Made by a program: the position numbers and the translations under genes
The notes under the pieces: model-generated
The model's database searches: none
Told to the model about the DNA's origin: nothing
The model's input: only the letters and a program-made list of their open reading frames with translations
Shown here: in pieces, positions 17,810 to 26,287 of the stretch
How positions within the stretch are numbered: position 1 is the first letter of the stretch
Layout of the letters: every line of letters starts with the position of its first letter
NCBI RefSeq assembly: GCF_007290395.2
Contig: NZ_CP041656.2
Span: forward strand, 3,844,001 to 3,908,000
Reading direction: 5' to 3'
Source: Bradyrhizobium cosmicum
Lineage (GTDB): Bacteria > Pseudomonadota > Alphaproteobacteria > Rhizobiales > Xanthobacteraceae
Length of the DNA stretch: 64,000 nucleotides

Positions 17810-18292
17810 TTACGTCTTGAGCCCGTGCAGCGCCGCCGGAATCGTGCCGGGCAATTGTCCAAGCCGCTGAACCGCCGCCAGCAGCGCGGCGAGATAGCCG
17901 TAGGGACCGAGGCCGCAGATCACGGACGTGCAGGCGCCCGACGTGATCGAATGGCGGTGCAGCTCGTCGCGTGCGTGGATGTTCGAGATATGCAGCTCGA
18001 TCTTTGGTCCCTCGAAAATCTTCAGTGCATCGATCAGCGCGATCGAGGTGAAGGAATAGCCGGCCGGGTTGATGATGATCGCATCCGCCTTGCCATGCGC
18101 CGACTGGATCAGGCTGACGAGCTCGCCCTCCATGTTGGACTGATGGAACGAGATCGAGACGCCGAGCTGATCAGCCAAGGCCTGACAGCTCGCCTCGATC
18201 TCCTTCAGCGTCGTGCGGCCGTAGATGTGCGGCTCCCTGATACCGAGAAAATTGAGATTGGGTCCATTGAGGATCATGATCTGAGCGGCCAT
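17810..18292 (-). CDS. aroQ: Type II 3-dehydroquinate dehydratase
   Basis: 160 residues. The family signature ILNGPNLNFLG occurs near the N-terminus, followed by IYG with the catalytic Tyr, QSNMEGELVSLI, INPAGYSFTSIAL and IELHISNIHARDELHRHS with the catalytic His region. It dehydrates 3-dehydroquinate to 3-dehydroshikimate in the cytoplasm. ATG 18292 has AGGAAG upstream; a longer frame to 18340 adds non-family sequence. Its place between a TRAP transporter and a flavoprotein, away from other aromatic amino acid genes, suggests a catabolic (quinate/shikimate-type) role rather than biosynthesis; that is inference. Confidence 0.92.
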   Translation of the reverse strand: MAAQIMILNGPNLNFLGIREPHIYGRTTLKEIEASCQALADQLGVSISFHQSNMEGELVSLIQSAHGKADAIIINPAGYSFTSIALIDALKIFEGPKIELHISNIHARDELHRHSITSGACTSVICGLGPYGYLAALLAAVQRLGQLPGTIPAALHGLKT

Positions 18293-18324
18293 TTTCACGC
18301 TTCCTTCTGTCGTTTCCATTGCAA

Positions 18325-19605
18325 CTAGCCACCAAACCATTTCGCCGGGATCGTCACCAGTCCCGGGAACAGCACCATCGCCAGCAGCACGATCAGTTGC
18401 GCGATCATGAAGGGCCAGACGCCCTTGATGATGTCCTCCATGCTGATCCTGGCGACGCCGCAGACGACGTTCAGCACGATTCCGACCGGAGGCGTGATCA
18501 GGCCGATGGCATTGTTGATGATGAAGAGGACGCCGAAATAGACCGGGTCGATGCCGGCCGCCTTGATGATCGGCATCAGGATCGGCGTGAGGATGAGGAT
18601 CGTCGGCGTCATGTCGAGCGCCGTTCCGACGATGACAACCACGACCATGATCGCGAGCATCAGCAGCGTGTTGTTGCCCATGAAGGGCTTGAGCAGCGTC
18701 ACGACCTGGGTGGAGATCTCGGACACGGTGATCAACCAGGATGATACCAGCGCCGCCGCAACTAGGAACATGACGATGCTCGTCGTCACGGCCGAGGAGA
18801 CGAAGATCGCGTAGAGCTGCGATAGTTTCAGTTCACCGTAGATGCAGGTCGCGACGAACAGGGAGTAGACGGCGACGACCACCGCAGCTTCCGTCGGCGT
18901 GAAGATGCCAAAACGCAGGCCGACCACGATGATGACCGGCAGCATCAGCGCCCAGAAGCCGTCGACGACGGCCTTGATGATCTCCGACCACGAGGCCCGT
19001 GGCGGCGGCGTCAGGTTCTCTTTCCGCACCACCCATGCCCACGCCATGCAGAGCCCTGCGCCGAGCAGCAGCCCCGGCACGATGCCGGCCAGAAACAGTT
19101 TCGAGATCGAGACCCCGGCGGCGACGCCGAAGATGACGAAGCCGATGCTGGGCGGAATGACGGGGGCAATGATGCCGCCCGCCGCGACGAGGCCCGCCGC
19201 GTAGGCTTTCTTGTGTCCCGCAGCCACCATCATCGGCACCAGCAGGGCCGCGAGCGCCGCCGCATCGGCCGCCGCCGAGCCCGACAGCGATGCGAGGATG
19301 CAGGACGCCAGGATCGTAACGTAGCCAAGTCCGCCGCGGAAATGTCCGACCGCAACGAGCGCGACATTGACGATGCGCCTGGCCAGCCCTCCCTTGTTCA
19401 TGATCTCGCCGGCGAGCATGAAGAAGGGAATGGCCATCAGCGGAAAGCTGTCCGCGCCGTTGATGACGTTCTGCGCCACGATCTGGGCGTCGAACATGTC
19501 GATCGTGCTCATCAGGGCGACGCCGCAGACGATAAGCGCAAAGGCGATCGGCATGCCCAGCGCCATGGCGCCGAGCAGCGAGAAGGTGAAGACGGCGATC
19601 GTCAT
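18325..19605 (-). CDS. dctM: TRAP transporter large permease (DctM)
   Basis: 426 residues, about twelve transmembrane segments. The family pattern is seen in PFFMLAGEIMNKGGLARRIV, LASLSGSAAADAAALAALLVPMM, GIIAPVIPPSIGFVIFG and LITPPVGIVLNVVCGVA. It is the ion-coupled translocation subunit of a tripartite transporter in the inner membrane, partner of the small permease at 19.7-20.2 kb and the binding protein at 20.2-21.3 kb. The order binding protein, small permease, large permease on one strand is typical. It is followed 33 bases later by aroQ. Confidence 0.95.
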   Translation of the reverse strand: MTIAVFTFSLLGAMALGMPIAFALIVCGVALMSTIDMFDAQIVAQNVINGADSFPLMAIPFFMLAGEIMNKGGLARRIVNVALVAVGHFRGGLGYVTILASCILASLSGSAAADAAALAALLVPMMVAAGHKKAYAAGLVAAGGIIAPVIPPSIGFVIFGVAAGVSISKLFLAGIVPGLLLGAGLCMAWAWVVRKENLTPPPRASWSEIIKAVVDGFWALMLPVIIVVGLRFGIFTPTEAAVVVAVYSLFVATCIYGELKLSQLYAIFVSSAVTTSIVMFLVAAALVSSWLITVSEISTQVVTLLKPFMGNNTLLMLAIMVVVVIVGTALDMTPTILILTPILMPIIKAAGIDPVYFGVLFIINNAIGLITPPVGIVLNVVCGVARISMEDIIKGVWPFMIAQLIVLLAMVLFPGLVTIPAKWFGG

Positions 19606-19663
19606 GACGCGATCCCGGTGGATTGCTGGATGCGAGCGCGGCCTTGCAAGATTCGACGAGACA

Positions 19664-20173
19664 TCAGTGCTCTTCCGATTCCTTGACGGCCACCATGTCG
19701 GCCTCGCTGGCCTGTCCCGTGAGCACGCGGATGAGGTCGTAAAGGAGGATGACCCCGGTCGACACGCCGAAGATCACGCCGACCGCGTAGAAAATGGCCA
19801 TGGAAAGACCGGTGGCCGGCGCACGATCATCCAGGTTGATGATGGTCTGCCGCCAACTGCCGGAGAGCAGCAGCCAGTCGGCAAACAGCATCAGGCAGTA
19901 GTTGACGACGAAGCAGATGCGCTTGCCGGAAGCCGGCAGCATCCGGACCAGGGTGTCGACGCCGAGATGGGCGTGCTCGCGCATCGCGACGATGGCGCCG
20001 AGGAAAGTCAACCAGACCAGCAGCCAGCGCGACAGCTCCTCGGAAATCGTGATGCCGGAGTTGAAGCCGTAGCGCAGCACGACGTTGCCGAACACCAGCA
20101 CCACCATGACGGCAAGACACGCGGCGATGACGGCCTTCAAGAACGTGCAATAAAGATCGAGGGCTCGCGCCAT
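19664..20173 (-). CDS. dctQ: TRAP transporter small permease (DctQ)
   Basis: 169 residues with four predicted membrane helices. The family features are GNVVLRYGFNSGITISEELSRWLLVWLTFLGA and REHAHLGVDTLVRMLP. It forms the membrane complex with DctM. ATG 20173 follows the binding-protein gene after a 74-base gap that holds a strong stem-loop, and dctM starts 58 bases downstream. The C-terminal tail (KESEEH) is charged and cytoplasmic. Confidence 0.92.
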   Translation of the reverse strand: MARALDLYCTFLKAVIAACLAVMVVLVFGNVVLRYGFNSGITISEELSRWLLVWLTFLGAIVAMREHAHLGVDTLVRMLPASGKRICFVVNYCLMLFADWLLLSGSWRQTIINLDDRAPATGLSMAIFYAVGVIFGVSTGVILLYDLIRVLTGQASEADMVAVKESEEH

Positions 20174-20200
20174 ACGTGACGTCCGGGCAAATGAGGGTGT

Positions 20201-20221
20201 GAGCCGGCCGGTGGCCGGCTC
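20201..20221. repeat. Intercistronic stem-loop between dctP and dctQ
   Basis: GAGCCGGCC-GGT-GGCCGGCTC forms a perfect nine-base-pair hairpin with a three-base loop, lying between the dctP stop and the dctQ start. No T run follows on the minus strand, so it is unlikely to be a full terminator. Stem-loops at this position often stabilise the binding-protein message relative to the permeases. Confidence 0.6.
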
Positions 20222-20247
20222 TGCTGCTTGGCGCGTTCGAGAATAGA

Positions 20248-21267
20248 CTATTTCACGTCCTTGCGGATGCGCTCGACCTCTTCGTTGAAGAGCTTCACCG
20301 TATCGGAACGAAGATTGGCCGAAATCTTGTCCACGACGGGTTGCACCGCCTTCCGCATGCGCTCGGTCTCTTCAGGCGCGATCGCATTGTACTGCATGCC
20401 CTTGGCCTGCAATTCCGCCAGGGCCTTCTCGGTCTGAAGACGCGTCTGCTCCTTCTGATAGCCGCGGCTTTCTTCATAGGCCTCGCGCATCAGCTTCTGC
20501 TCGGTCGGCGACAGCTTGTCCCAGAAAATCTTGCTCACCAGGATGATGTTCAGGGTGAAGGTGTGGTTCGTTGCGGAGACGTATTTCTGCACTTCGTAGA
20601 ATTTGTTGGACAGAATGACCGTGTAGGGATTCTCCTGGCCGTCGACGGTGCGGGTCTCCAGCGCCGAATACAGCTCGCCGAAGGCCATCGGGACCGGATT
20701 GGCCTTAAACGCGCTGAAGCTTTCGAGATAGACCGGGTTCGGAATCACGCGAAGCTTGAGCCCGCTGAAGTCCTCGACCTTGGTGATCGGGCGGGTGCTG
20801 TTGGTGACGTTGCGAAAGCCCAGGCCCCAATAGCCGAGACCCGTCAGTCCCTTCGAGGGCAGCGCATCGAGCATCGCCGTGCCGAATTTGCCGGTCGCGA
20901 GCGCATCAGCCTGCTCGGTCGTGTTGAAGAGGAACGGGAAATCGATCAGGCCGAACTCGGGCACGACAGTCGCCAGCGATGTGGTCGAGGCCGATAGCAT
21001 TTCCTGCGTGCCGCCGCGCAGCGCGGACTGTTGCTGCAATTCGTTGCCGAGCTGCGAGGCCGCGAACTCGCGGACCTTCATCTTGCCCCCGCTCTTCGCC
21101 AGCAGGATCTCGGCAAATTTCTGCACGCCAAAGCTGACGGGATGATCGGTGTTGTTCAGGTGGCCCCACCTGATCGTCCGCTCCTGAATATCATCGGCGG
21201 CGGATGCGCCGACCGTCAGCGCCACGCAGATCGCCGTCGCCGACAGCGCCCGTACCAACAAGCTCAT
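20248..21267 (-). CDS. dctP: TRAP transporter substrate-binding protein (DctP family)
   Basis: 339 residues with a signal peptide (MSLLVRALSATAICVALTVGASAA). Mature sequence fits DctP proteins: GGKMKVREFAASQLGNELQQQSALRGGTQEM, then FSGLKLRVIPNPVYLESFSAFKANPVPMAFGELYSALETRTVDGQENP with the Arg that normally binds the ligand carboxylate. It captures an organic acid in the periplasm and delivers it to DctQM. It is the first gene of a minus-strand unit and faces the divergent GntR regulator across a 226-base AT-rich control region. Confidence 0.93.
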   Translation of the reverse strand: MSLLVRALSATAICVALTVGASAADDIQERTIRWGHLNNTDHPVSFGVQKFAEILLAKSGGKMKVREFAASQLGNELQQQSALRGGTQEMLSASTTSLATVVPEFGLIDFPFLFNTTEQADALATGKFGTAMLDALPSKGLTGLGYWGLGFRNVTNSTRPITKVEDFSGLKLRVIPNPVYLESFSAFKANPVPMAFGELYSALETRTVDGQENPYTVILSNKFYEVQKYVSATNHTFTLNIILVSKIFWDKLSPTEQKLMREAYEESRGYQKEQTRLQTEKALAELQAKGMQYNAIAPEETERMRKAVQPVVDKISANLRSDTVKLFNEEVERIRKDVK

Positions 21268-21335
21268 CGTTTCCTCCCTGTTCTCCGGGCACGAACGGCG
21301 GCTTAAGCCATCATTTTCCGCACCCTCAGCTTATT

Positions 21336-21411
21336 TAGACATCATACATATATTTCTGTGTCAAACGACAATATCCATTTCATATGAGATTTCTGTAGAC
21401 GTCAGATACAT
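21336..21411. promoter_or_regulatory. AT-rich divergent control region with repeated candidate GntR operator
   Basis: TAGACATCATACAT (21336-21349) recurs as TAGACGTCAGATACAT (21396-21411), a direct repeat about 60 bases apart in a stretch much richer in A+T than its surroundings. It lies between dctP and the GntR gene and is a likely binding region for that regulator. The exact half-sites are not established. Confidence 0.5.
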
Positions 21412-21493
21412 TCATTCTGCTATATTGCTGGCAACATTGATGGTTCGGCCGCCGCAGGGGGCTGGCGATCCGGACAAGCGGGACGAGAAGCCC

Positions 21494-22153
21494 ATGACGT
21501 CACTCGAGGAACGGCCAATGTCGGCGGGCGACAGCGGCTATCAGCGCATTCGCTCCGACATCATTTTCGGCGTGCTCACGCCCTCGGGGCGTCTCCGGCT
21601 CGACGCGATGAAGGAGGATTACGGTGTCAGCATCTCGACGCTGCGTGAGATCCTCAATCGCCTGACGTCCGAAGGCTTTGTGGTCGCCGAAGGCCAGCGT
21701 GGATTCGAGGTGGCGCCCATCTCGATCCAGAACCTGCGCGAGCTCGCCGACCTGCGCATCCTGCTGGAGCATCATGCGATGGCCGAGTCGTTCCGCGCCG
21801 GCGACGTCGAGTGGGAAGGCCGCGTCGTGTCCGCGCATCACAAGCTGGCGGCGACCGAACGCACTGTCCTGAAGGAGGGCGACGATCCCGAGCTGCGCAA
21901 GCGGTATGACGGCGAATTCCACCAGGCTTTGATTTCAAGCTGCGGGTCGCGCGAGTTGATGCATACCCACTCGGTCGTGTTCGACAAATATTTTCGCTAT
22001 GCGCTGCGCTATCGCGGTGCGGAGACGATCAACCAGCACAAGGCCCTGCTGGAAGCCGCCCTGAAGCGGGACATCAAGAGCGCCAGGAACGTCCTCAGCG
22101 ACCACATCAATGGCTGCGTCGCGCATGCGCTGTCCTCATGGAAGGACCGCTGA
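21494..22153 (+). CDS. GntR-family (FadR/FCD subfamily) transcriptional regulator
   Basis: 219 residues. The N-terminal winged helix starts GYQRIRSDIIFGVLTPSGRLRLDAMKEDYGVS and continues STLREILNRLTSEGFVVAEGQRGFEV, typical of GntR. The C-terminal all-helical FCD domain (about 95-215) has DLRILLEHHAMAES and EFHQALISSCGSRELM with likely metal-binding His residues. Two ATGs are plausible, 21494 and 21518; both have purine-rich upstream sequence. It diverges from the TRAP genes and is followed by the M24 hydrolase and lactonase genes, so it most likely controls both directions in response to a pathway metabolite. Confidence 0.9.
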   Translation: MTSLEERPMSAGDSGYQRIRSDIIFGVLTPSGRLRLDAMKEDYGVSISTLREILNRLTSEGFVVAEGQRGFEVAPISIQNLRELADLRILLEHHAMAESFRAGDVEWEGRVVSAHHKLAATERTVLKEGDDPELRKRYDGEFHQALISSCGSRELMHTHSVVFDKYFRYALRYRGAETINQHKALLEAALKRDIKSARNVLSDHINGCVAHALSSWKDR

Positions 22154-22203
22154 CCGCCCTCTCCCGCCGAGAAGATCAAGTCGTCGACGAAAAAGAACGA
22201 TCA

Positions 22204-23376
22204 ATGCCCCCCAAAATTCCATTCTCCACGACCAGGCTTGACGGCCTGCTCGACGCTTCAGGCATCGACGTCCTTATCGTGACCTCCAGGCACAACATTC
22301 AGTACCTTCTCGGCGGCTACTATCACTTCCAGTTCGACTACATGGAAGCGATCGGCGTCAGTCGGTTTCTGCCCGTCATCGTCTATGTGAAGGGCGCGCC
22401 GGACAAGTCGGCCTACATCGCCAACCGCAACGAACGGGACAGCGTCCAGAACAGGACGGAAGCCGGATACTGGATGCCCCCGGTCGTGTTCGGATCGTCA
22501 ACCTCGATCGAAGCGATGACGCTCGCTCTCGAGCATGTCAAAGCGATCGCGACGCCCGGGTTTCATATCGGGATCGAGATGTCGTTCCTGCCGACCGATG
22601 CGGCGGACGTGCTGCGCCGGGAGCTGCCCGATTGCCAACTCGTTGAGGCGATGCGTCCACTCGAGAAGCTGCGATCAATCAAGACCGCGGCCGAGTTGGA
22701 GAGTCTGCGCGAGGCGTCCGAGCGCGTGGTCGCCTCCATGCTGGACGCGGTCAACCACGCCCGACCCGGACACAGCAAGCGCGAGATCATCGCTCATCTG
22801 CGGCAGGCCGAGCTGTCCCGCGACATGATCTTCGAATACGCCCTGGTGACCATCGGGACGAGCCTCAACCGCGCTCCCTCGGACCAGCGTCTCGAGCCTG
22901 GCGACATCGTCTCGCTGGATTCGGGCGGCAACTACCGAGGCTACATCGGCGATCTTTGCCGGATGGCCGTGCACGGCGCGCCGGATGGGGAGCTCGTCGA
23001 TCTGCTCGCTGAAGTCGACATGATCCAGCAAGCGGCCCGCGCGCCGATACGGGCAGGTCTTGTCGGTGCCGAGATCTACACCGCCGCAAATGAAGCGCTC
23101 GCGCGATCCGCCCACGGCGAGCAAATGCATTTCGTCGCCCATGGCATGGGCATCGTCAGCCACGAAGCGCCCCGCCTGACGTCGAACGGTCCCATTCCCT
23201 ATCCCGCCGACGACGCCAACGCACCGCTGGAAGCCGGCATGATCATTTCGATTGAGACCACGTTGCCCCACAAGCGACGGGGCTTCATCAAGCTCGAGGA
23301 TACGATCGCCGTGACTGCGGACGGGTATCAGGCGTTTGGCGACGGCGCGCGCGGCTGGAACCGGATTCCAGAATGA
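22204..23376 (+). CDS. M24-family metallohydrolase (Xaa-Pro peptidase/creatinase-like)
   Basis: 390 residues in the pita-bread fold. The N-terminal creatinase-like domain (LDGLLDASGIDVLIVTSRHNIQYLLGGYYHF) is followed by the catalytic domain. Metal ligands are visible as SLDSGGNYRGYIGD (two Asp), FVAHGMGIVSHE (His), SIETT (Glu) and FIKLEDTIAV (Glu). Such proteins include proline peptidases, creatinases and ectoine hydrolases, and the substrate is not decided by these motifs. ATG 22204 gives the family N-terminus; an upstream ATG at 22138 overlaps the GntR stop. Its stop overlaps the start of the next gene (ATGA). Confidence 0.88.
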   Translation: MPPKIPFSTTRLDGLLDASGIDVLIVTSRHNIQYLLGGYYHFQFDYMEAIGVSRFLPVIVYVKGAPDKSAYIANRNERDSVQNRTEAGYWMPPVVFGSSTSIEAMTLALEHVKAIATPGFHIGIEMSFLPTDAADVLRRELPDCQLVEAMRPLEKLRSIKTAAELESLREASERVVASMLDAVNHARPGHSKREIIAHLRQAELSRDMIFEYALVTIGTSLNRAPSDQRLEPGDIVSLDSGGNYRGYIGDLCRMAVHGAPDGELVDLLAEVDMIQQAARAPIRAGLVGAEIYTAANEALARSAHGEQMHFVAHGMGIVSHEAPRLTSNGPIPYPADDANAPLEAGMIISIETTLPHKRRGFIKLEDTIAVTADGYQAFGDGARGWNRIPE

Positions 23377-24281
23377 CCATGAATCTGATCCCCGCACATC
23401 GAGTCGAGACCGCGGTTGCCAGCACGGACATCCTTGGTGAGACGCCGTTGTGGTGCGACCGGTCACGCAAGCTGTGGTGGATCGACATCGACGGCCGGCT
23501 GCATCAATCCTTCGACCCGGCCACGGGCGCCCATCATGTGTCCTCCTATGATGGCCAATTCCTCGGCAGTCAGGCCCTGACGGCGGATGGCTCGCATCTG
23601 CTCGCGCAGGATTTGCGTCTGTCCCGTCGCTCGTCCGACGGCGTCCCTCCCGGTCATTTCTGCGAGGTCGAGAACGGCCCGGACAACCGCCTCAACGACG
23701 GCCGCGTCGACGCGCGCGGCCGCCTGTGGATCGGCTCCATGGACAACCAATTGCACCGGCCAAACGGTGCGCTGTATCGGGTCACCGGTGACGGCCAAGT
23801 GATGCGCATGTTCGGTGACGTCATCGTGACCAACGGGATCGCATTCGCCCCCGACAACCGCACGCTCTATTTCACGGACACGCGGCGATATCGGACCTGG
23901 GCTTTCGACTTCGATCTCGACCACGGCGCGATCGGTAACAGGCGCTTGTTTGCCGACTATAGCGCTTCCGGAGAGAGACCCGACGGCGCCTGCGTCGACG
24001 TTGACGGCGGGCTGTGGACGGCGTTCTTCTCGGGCGGCCGGATCGCGCGCTATCGACCGGACGGGCAGATCGACACCGTTATCCCCCTGCCCGTCACCAA
24101 TCCGACCTGCCTGTGCTTTGGCGGAGATGATCTCAAGACGCTGTATGTCACGACAGCGCGAAAGTTTCTGGATCCGCAGCGGTTGAGCATCGAGCCTGAG
24201 GCCGGTCATCTGCTTGCCATCCATGGCGTCGCGCAAGGCCTGCCCGAGCACCGGTTCTCGATCAGCGGCATTGTTGACTGA
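23373..24281 (+). CDS. SMP-30/gluconolactonase-family lactonase
   Basis: 302 residues, six-bladed propeller of the regucalcin type. Visible motifs are LGETPLWCDRSRKLWWIDIDG (metal Glu at the start), NRLNDGRVDARGRLWIGSMD, NGIAFAPDNRTLYFTDT, RPDGACVDVDGGLWTAFF with the metal-binding DG, and TNPTCLCFGGDDLKTLYVTTA. It probably opens a sugar- or acid-derived lactone with a divalent metal ion, in the cytoplasm. It overlaps the M24 gene by four bases and closes the plus-strand arm of the GntR-controlled cluster. Confidence 0.9.
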   Translation: MTMNLIPAHRVETAVASTDILGETPLWCDRSRKLWWIDIDGRLHQSFDPATGAHHVSSYDGQFLGSQALTADGSHLLAQDLRLSRRSSDGVPPGHFCEVENGPDNRLNDGRVDARGRLWIGSMDNQLHRPNGALYRVTGDGQVMRMFGDVIVTNGIAFAPDNRTLYFTDTRRYRTWAFDFDLDHGAIGNRRLFADYSASGERPDGACVDVDGGLWTAFFSGGRIARYRPDGQIDTVIPLPVTNPTCLCFGGDDLKTLYVTTARKFLDPQRLSIEPEAGHLLAIHGVAQGLPEHRFSISGIVD

Positions 24282-24403
24282 AGCAGCACGCATGCTCGCA
24301 TGCGGAGCTAGGATCGTGCCCGATTATCTGTACGTAGCATTGCGCTGATTTGCGAATGTGTCCGATCAGCAAACCAAGTTTGTTTGCTCGATCCGTGCTC
24401 CCG

Positions 24404-24417
24404 TTGCGCTGGATCAA
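24404..24417. promoter_or_regulatory. FixK-like box upstream of the BA14K gene
   Basis: TTGCGCTGGATCAA fits the relaxed FixK2 consensus TTG(A/C)-N6-(T/G)CAA with one departure from the strict dyad. Class II spacing predicts a start near 24452, 53 bases before the ATG at 24505. Confidence 0.5.
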
Positions 24418-24504
24418 GTCACGCAGGCGTTCCCGGATCACTGTTGTAAAGATGCCGGCTGCGAAGAAAGCTGCGTGGCCCGGAAGTGCATTTGGAGAGT
24501 TGTC

Positions 24505-24918
24505 ATGAAGTCGTCTAGGACTGTGCTTGTTGCGTTCATCGTCGCTGCCTCGCCCTGGTTTGTCGGGCCTCTCGCGGCAGCGCCGGCAACCTCCGCGCTG
24601 ATGCTGCGCGGCGCGGCGGCGCCATCGGTGGAGACTGTGCAATATCGCCGCGGCTGGGGTGGCCACCATCATGGCGGCGTGGGCATTGGAATTGGTGCAG
24701 GAATCGCTGGCGCGCTGATCGGCGGGGCAATTATTGGCGCTACGCAGCCCTACGGCTATTACGGCTACCCGCCGGGCTATTACGGTCCGGCCTATGTCGC
24801 TCCGCCCCCCTATGTCGATAGCGACGCGGTCGGCTATTGCGCGCAACGCTTCAGGTCATACGACCCGTATTCCGGCACCTATCTTGGCTACGACGGCCTG
24901 CGACATCCCTGCCCGTGA
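24505..24918 (+). CDS. BA14K-family secreted protein
   Basis: 137 residues. A signal peptide (MKSSRTVLVAFIVAASPWFVGPLAAAP) is followed by a His/Gly-rich segment (GWGGHHHGG), a glycine-zipper-like hydrophobic stretch (GIGIGAGIAGALIGGAIIGA) and a Tyr/Pro-rich linker. The C-terminal BA14K signature is VGYCAQRFRSYDPYSGTYLG ending RHPCP, with two cysteines. The family was first described from a Brucella surface antigen and is widespread in Rhizobiales with unclear function. ATG 24505 has GGAGAG at good distance; a longer frame from 24358 lacks signal sequence. A relaxed FixK box lies 87 bases upstream. Confidence 0.85.
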   Translation: MKSSRTVLVAFIVAASPWFVGPLAAAPATSALMLRGAAAPSVETVQYRRGWGGHHHGGVGIGIGAGIAGALIGGAIIGATQPYGYYGYPPGYYGPAYVAPPPYVDSDAVGYCAQRFRSYDPYSGTYLGYDGLRHPCP

Positions 24919-24997
24919 GGATGGCAGCCTGAGTTCCGGAGTCTGCTCGGCCACCATCGTCGTGCTGGCAGTCGAGTGGCGGTGGCTTGCGTGAGCC

Positions 24998-26287
24998 CTA
25001 CTCCGCCGGCGTGAGCTGCCGGCTCAGGCGCACCACAGCCGTCTCGCGCACGCGAATGCGCGCCCTGCGCTTGCGCCACCAGATCACGACACCGGTGACC
25101 GAGAGGGCCGCCACCACCAAGCCCATGATCGAGATCAGGATCCGGCCGAACAATCCCACGATGCGGCCCGAATGCAGCGGGAACTGCGCCTGCACGAAGA
25201 TGTCGGCGGCGGTGCCGACCCAGGGCAGCCGCTCGCCGAGCGGACGGCCATCCTCGCTGTCGTAGTAGAGCTGCGCTGGACCGACGCCGCCGGCGCCGTG
25301 ATCGTCGCCGGGATGGAAGAAGGCCGCCGCATAGACGCCATGGGCCGGGCCGTAATTGATCGAGCCGACCGGGACGGTCCACCCTCGCCGCTTGCCGTCG
25401 GCAGCAGCCCGCGCGGCGATGTCGGCGAAGCTGACCTTGGGCTCGATGGGATCGTCGAGATCGCGGTAGGGCCGCTGCTCATAGGGCGTCGGCGTGTAGT
25501 TCGACACCATCTTCATCAGCGGCGAGAACACCTCGAAATACAGATTCAGCGAGAACGCCGTGAAGGCAATGATGAACAGCAGGCCCCAGGTCCACAGGCT
25601 GAAGGCGCGGTGAATGTCGAAATTGATCCGGTAGGCGCTGCCTGATGTCTTGATGGTCCATGCCGGCGCCCAGCGCGCCCAGAAGCCGCGATCGAGCTGG
25701 CGCGCGACCTGCGGCGCCCGGGCGGCCTTCTTGCTTCGCCGCGACGGCAGCGTCAGATAGAAGCCGACGAAGCAGTCGATGGTCCAAATGATCGCGATGA
25801 TTCCGAGCACGCGCATGCCCCAGCGATCGCTGCCCCAGAACTCCGGAATGTGCATGGTGTAGTGCAGCTTGTAGAGGAACGAGACGAGGTTCTCGCGCGT
25901 CACCGGCCACACCGCACCCCAATAGCGCCGGCCGAGCTCAACACCCGTGTTGGGATCGAGGAAGACCTGGTTGTAGTCGATCGTGAAACGCTTGCCGGTC
26001 GCCGGATCGATCCTCGGCATCACGAAGAACCACAGCGAGTGCCCCTGCTCCGGCGTCATGAAGAGGTAGACGACGCGCGCGCGGGGATCGCGCTGCTCGA
26101 TCATCCCGGCAAGCTCGATCGAGGGAATCGCCGGACCTTTGGTCGAGACGTCGAACAGATGGCTGTTCAGGACGTCGTCGATCTCGTGGTCCCATGAGAT
26201 GATCGCACCGGTGATGCCGGAGAAGAACAGGAAGCCGGCCGTCAGCAGTCCCGCCCAGCGATGCAGCTTGCCGAATATCGCTCTCAT
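24998..26287 (-). CDS. PepSY-associated inner membrane protein (PiuB-like)
   Basis: 429 residues with four main membrane segments. It opens with LHRWAGLLTAGFLFFSGITGAIISWDHEID, the hallmark of PepSY_TM proteins, and repeats the pattern in FDIHRAFSLWTWGLLFIIAFTAFSLNLYFEVFSPL. Conserved His residues in these helices are likely haem or metal contacts. The last helix (GRILISIMGLVVAALSVTGVVIWWRKRRAR) has a cytoplasmic basic end. Relatives work in siderophore reduction or iron uptake. No TonB receptor is adjacent. A weak Irr-like dyad lies about 205 bases upstream. Confidence 0.88.
   Translation of the reverse strand: MRAIFGKLHRWAGLLTAGFLFFSGITGAIISWDHEIDDVLNSHLFDVSTKGPAIPSIELAGMIEQRDPRARVVYLFMTPEQGHSLWFFVMPRIDPATGKRFTIDYNQVFLDPNTGVELGRRYWGAVWPVTRENLVSFLYKLHYTMHIPEFWGSDRWGMRVLGIIAIIWTIDCFVGFYLTLPSRRSKKAARAPQVARQLDRGFWARWAPAWTIKTSGSAYRINFDIHRAFSLWTWGLLFIIAFTAFSLNLYFEVFSPLMKMVSNYTPTPYEQRPYRDLDDPIEPKVSFADIAARAAADGKRRGWTVPVGSINYGPAHGVYAAAFFHPGDDHGAGGVGPAQLYYDSEDGRPLGERLPWVGTAADIFVQAQFPLHSGRIVGLFGRILISIMGLVVAALSVTGVVIWWRKRRARIRVRETAVVRLSRQLTPAE

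Noticed and set aside
15514..17820. 768-codon open frame on the plus strand
   Set aside because: Antisense to the flavoprotein and its neighbour; composition is Arg/His/Gly-rich without any domain. Long antisense frames are expected at this GC content.
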